DNA from: Streptomyces griseus
GTDB taxonomy: Bacteria > Bacteroidota > Bacteroidia > Chitinophagales > Chitinophagaceae
Assembly: GCA_943323705.2 (NCBI GenBank)
Contig: CALPIT020000094.1
Span: forward strand, 1-9,012
Length of the DNA: 9,012 bases
Reading direction: 5' to 3'
The notes beneath the pieces were generated by a model. The model saw only the letters and a list, made by a program, of their open reading frames with translations, was not told the origin of the DNA and did no database searches. This document shows positions 7,202-9,012 of the stretch, piece by piece. Every line of letters begins with the position of its first letter. The first letter of the stretch is position 1. A program made the position numbers and the translations under genes.

Positions 7202-9012
7202 ATGGGGTTATATAAATTAATGAAACAGTTTTCACTTTTCATCTTGCTATTGTTGTGCTGTGGTAAATTGAGTGCACAGGTAGTAATTAACGAGGGCAGT
7301 AACAGGAATTTTTCAACCATTGCAGACGAAGAGAATGAATATAACGACTGGATTGAATTGTATAATTCTGGAGTAGACACAGTGAATCTGGTCAATTATT
7401 CATTAACCGATGACAATGTCAATCCCCGTAAATGGATATTTCCTAATTACAAATTACCACCACATCAATATAAAGTTGTTTACTGTAGTAGCAAAGACAG
7501 AAAACCTATTAGTGGATTTCAATCTACTCTTATTGCAAACACATATACACCTGTAATCGGATGGAACACCCACACGATGACAAATCCTTATAACTGGGAT
7601 GGCAGCTCCAATATTATCATAAATATCTGTTCGTATAACGCAAATGGGTATACGACAAATTCTATTTTCAATCAAACAGCTACTCCATTCTATTCAACCA
7701 TTTATTCTTATGTAGACAATTCTGACGATGCCTGTGACTACAATAATGGAGCACCTGTACAACAGCGACCTAATATCAAATTAAATGATCGTGTTATTGG
7801 CACGGGCACCATTAACAATGGGCTTTATGATTACCCTGCACCTTATGGAAACTGGTATTGGTCTGCAAGACATCAAATACTGATAAGAGCAGATGAATTA
7901 ATCGCAGCCGGATTATCAGCAGGACCTATTAACACACTTTCATTTGATGTTGCGAGTACAGATCCAGCAACAACATACACCTATCTTGATTTTAGTTTCA
8001 GCAGCACAGTAGCCGAACAGATAACTGGCACTTTTTCTCCTTTGAATTCAAGCCTGAACTTTCATACAAATTTTTCATTAAACAGTTCCGGAGAAACGGT
8101 TTATCTCTATAACAACAATCAAAACTTAATCAGTCAACTCATTGTGAATTGTATCAATGCAGATGACAGTAAAGGTTGCAAACAAGACGGAGCAAATGAA
8201 ATTGTTTTCTTCAATACGCCAACTCCTTCTAATACCAACAATACTTCTATACAATTCAACCAATATCTTCAACCGCCCGTGTTTTCAAAAGCTTCCGGCT
8301 TGTACAGTGGAGGATTCAATGTGATGCTCACCAATCCTAACACCATGACTTCTACCATAAGATATACATTAGACGGAAGTGACCCCAATTTGAATTCCAC
8401 TATTTACAATGGCAATAATATTAGTATCAGCTCGTCAAAAGTTTTGAAGGCAAGAGTATTTTGCGACACCATGCTTACGAGTCCATTGAAGGCAGCCAGT
8501 TATTTGATTGCCGTAAACCACACAACGCCGGTACTTTCAGTTATAACAGACAACAACAATTTATATGGCAGCACTGGTATTTTTGACAATTGGCAAACAG
8601 ATTGGGAAAAGCCCGCTTATGCAGAATATTTTAATACCGACAGATCTTTGGTTTTTTCTCAACCTTCTGCCATACAAATGGATGGAGGCGCTGGCGGTAG
8701 TAGATCCAATCCGCAGCACTCATTTCGACTAGAATTAGACAACTCAGTTTTGGGAGGCGGCAGTGTCAACTATCCTTTATTCCCAGACAAACCATGGAGA
8801 AACAAATACAGTAGATTGTATTTAAGAAATGGAAGCAATCAATTTTTAAAGTATCCTTATAAAGATGCCTGTGGTGTAAAAGCACTTTGTAAAGAAACAA
8901 AGAATTACTATTCAACCTATCGACCCGTTTCAGTATACATCAATGGAGCCTATTTTGGTCTCTATGAATTGAGAGAAAAGTTTGATGAAGAATATTTCAA
9001 AGAAGCAGAAAA
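7202..9012 (+). CDS. Secreted LTD/CotH-family protein, N-terminal 603 residues (3' end outside window)
   Basis: The frame opens after an in-frame TAA at 7196-7198 and runs off the window. The ATG at 7202 is the first possible start. The ATG at 7220 (MKQFSLF...) gives a more typical signal peptide and may be the real one. Numbering from 7202: signal peptide to about residue 26 (LSAQ|VVIN, signal peptidase I type). A lamin-tail-like domain starts at 27 (VVINEGSN, NDWIELYNSG 48-57) and resumes at about 287-340 (HTNFSLNSSGETVYLY). An inserted module spans about 104-285 (GWNTHTMTNPYNWDG 120-134, QQRPNIKLN 187-195, PAPYGNWYW 212-220). A chitobiase-C-like beta-sandwich covers about 357-436 (RYTLDGSDP 387-395). 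The CotH start covers about 442-603 (SFRLEL 507-512, YINGAYFGLYELREKFD 579-595). CotH proteins include atypical secreted kinases, but the catalytic part lies beyond the window, so activity is unproven. A C-terminal sorting tag for type IX secretion is expected but not visible. The role may be surface adhesion or modification. Confidence 0.9.
   Translation, partial: MGLYKLMKQFSLFILLLLCCGKLSAQVVINEGSNRNFSTIADEENEYNDWIELYNSGVDTVNLVNYSLTDDNVNPRKWIFPNYKLPPHQYKVVYCSSKDRKPISGFQSTLIANTYTPVIGWNTHTMTNPYNWDGSSNIIINICSYNANGYTTNSIFNQTATPFYSTIYSYVDNSDDACDYNNGAPVQQRPNIKLNDRVIGTGTINNGLYDYPAPYGNWYWSARHQILIRADELIAAGLSAGPINTLSFDVASTDPATTYTYLDFSFSSTVAEQITGTFSPLNSSLNFHTNFSLNSSGETVYLYNNNQNLISQLIVNCINADDSKGCKQDGANEIVFFNTPTPSNTNNTSIQFNQYLQPPVFSKASGLYSGGFNVMLTNPNTMTSTIRYTLDGSDPNLNSTIYNGNNISISSSKVLKARVFCDTMLTSPLKAASYLIAVNHTTPVLSVITDNNNLYGSTGIFDNWQTDWEKPAYAEYFNTDRSLVFSQPSAIQMDGGAGGSRSNPQHSFRLELDNSVLGGGSVNYPLFPDKPWRNKYSRLYLRNGSNQFLKYPYKDACGVKALCKETKNYYSTYRPVSVYINGAYFGLYELREKFDEEYFKEAE

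Noticed and set aside
7247..7270. Lipoprotein signal (LLLLCC) in the CotH-family protein
   Set aside because: The residue before each cysteine is Leu or Cys, not Gly/Ala/Ser, so there is no proper lipobox. LSAQ|VV is a better signal peptidase I site.
7454..7675. 73-codon minus-strand reading frame
   Set aside because: It is antisense to the continuous CotH-family frame, which runs from 7202 to the window end with consistent domain motifs.

Overview
The window looks like a chromosomal piece of a Bacteroidota genome, probably from the Chitinophagia/Sphingobacteriia side. The reasons are AT-rich DNA, no clear Shine-Dalgarno sequences, two TAnnTTTG-type -7 promoter boxes just upstream of genes, a Bacteroidota-style TamB C-terminus, and a secreted LTD/CotH protein of the kind common in that phylum. 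No database search was possible. Family calls rest on motifs read from the translations.

Layout, left to right. (1) From the left edge to 3713 (+) lies the 3' 1236 codons of a tamB-like gene whose true start is upstream of the window. (2) At 3710-4915 (-) lies ribBA, the bifunctional riboflavin-precursor enzyme. It is convergent with tamB and shares a TTAA stop with it. (3) At 4916-5296 is a 381-bp gap. It holds the ribBA promoter box and two tandem copies (95% identical) of a 113-bp element, each bounded by two GC-rich palindromes. No gene is visible there. (4) At 5297-7031 (-) is a likely two-gene operon: a PHYHD1-like Fe(II)/2-oxoglutarate dioxygenase followed by a xylose-isomerase-like TIM-barrel enzyme. 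A good TTG-N21-TATCTTTG promoter precedes it. (5) At 7032-7201 is a divergent intergenic region. (6) From 7202 (+) to the right edge is the 5' part (603 codons) of a large secreted protein. It has a signal peptide, a lamin-tail-like domain split by an inserted adhesion-type module, a chitobiase-C-like beta-sandwich, and the start of a CotH domain.

The genes are not one system. tamB (outer-membrane biogenesis) and ribBA (flavin biosynthesis) are housekeeping. The dioxygenase/TIM-barrel pair is the only clear metabolic unit of unknown substrate and the best candidate for undescribed biochemistry. The paired-palindrome repeats are the most distinctive non-coding feature. I found no CRISPR array, tRNA, rRNA, transposase gene or defence system.
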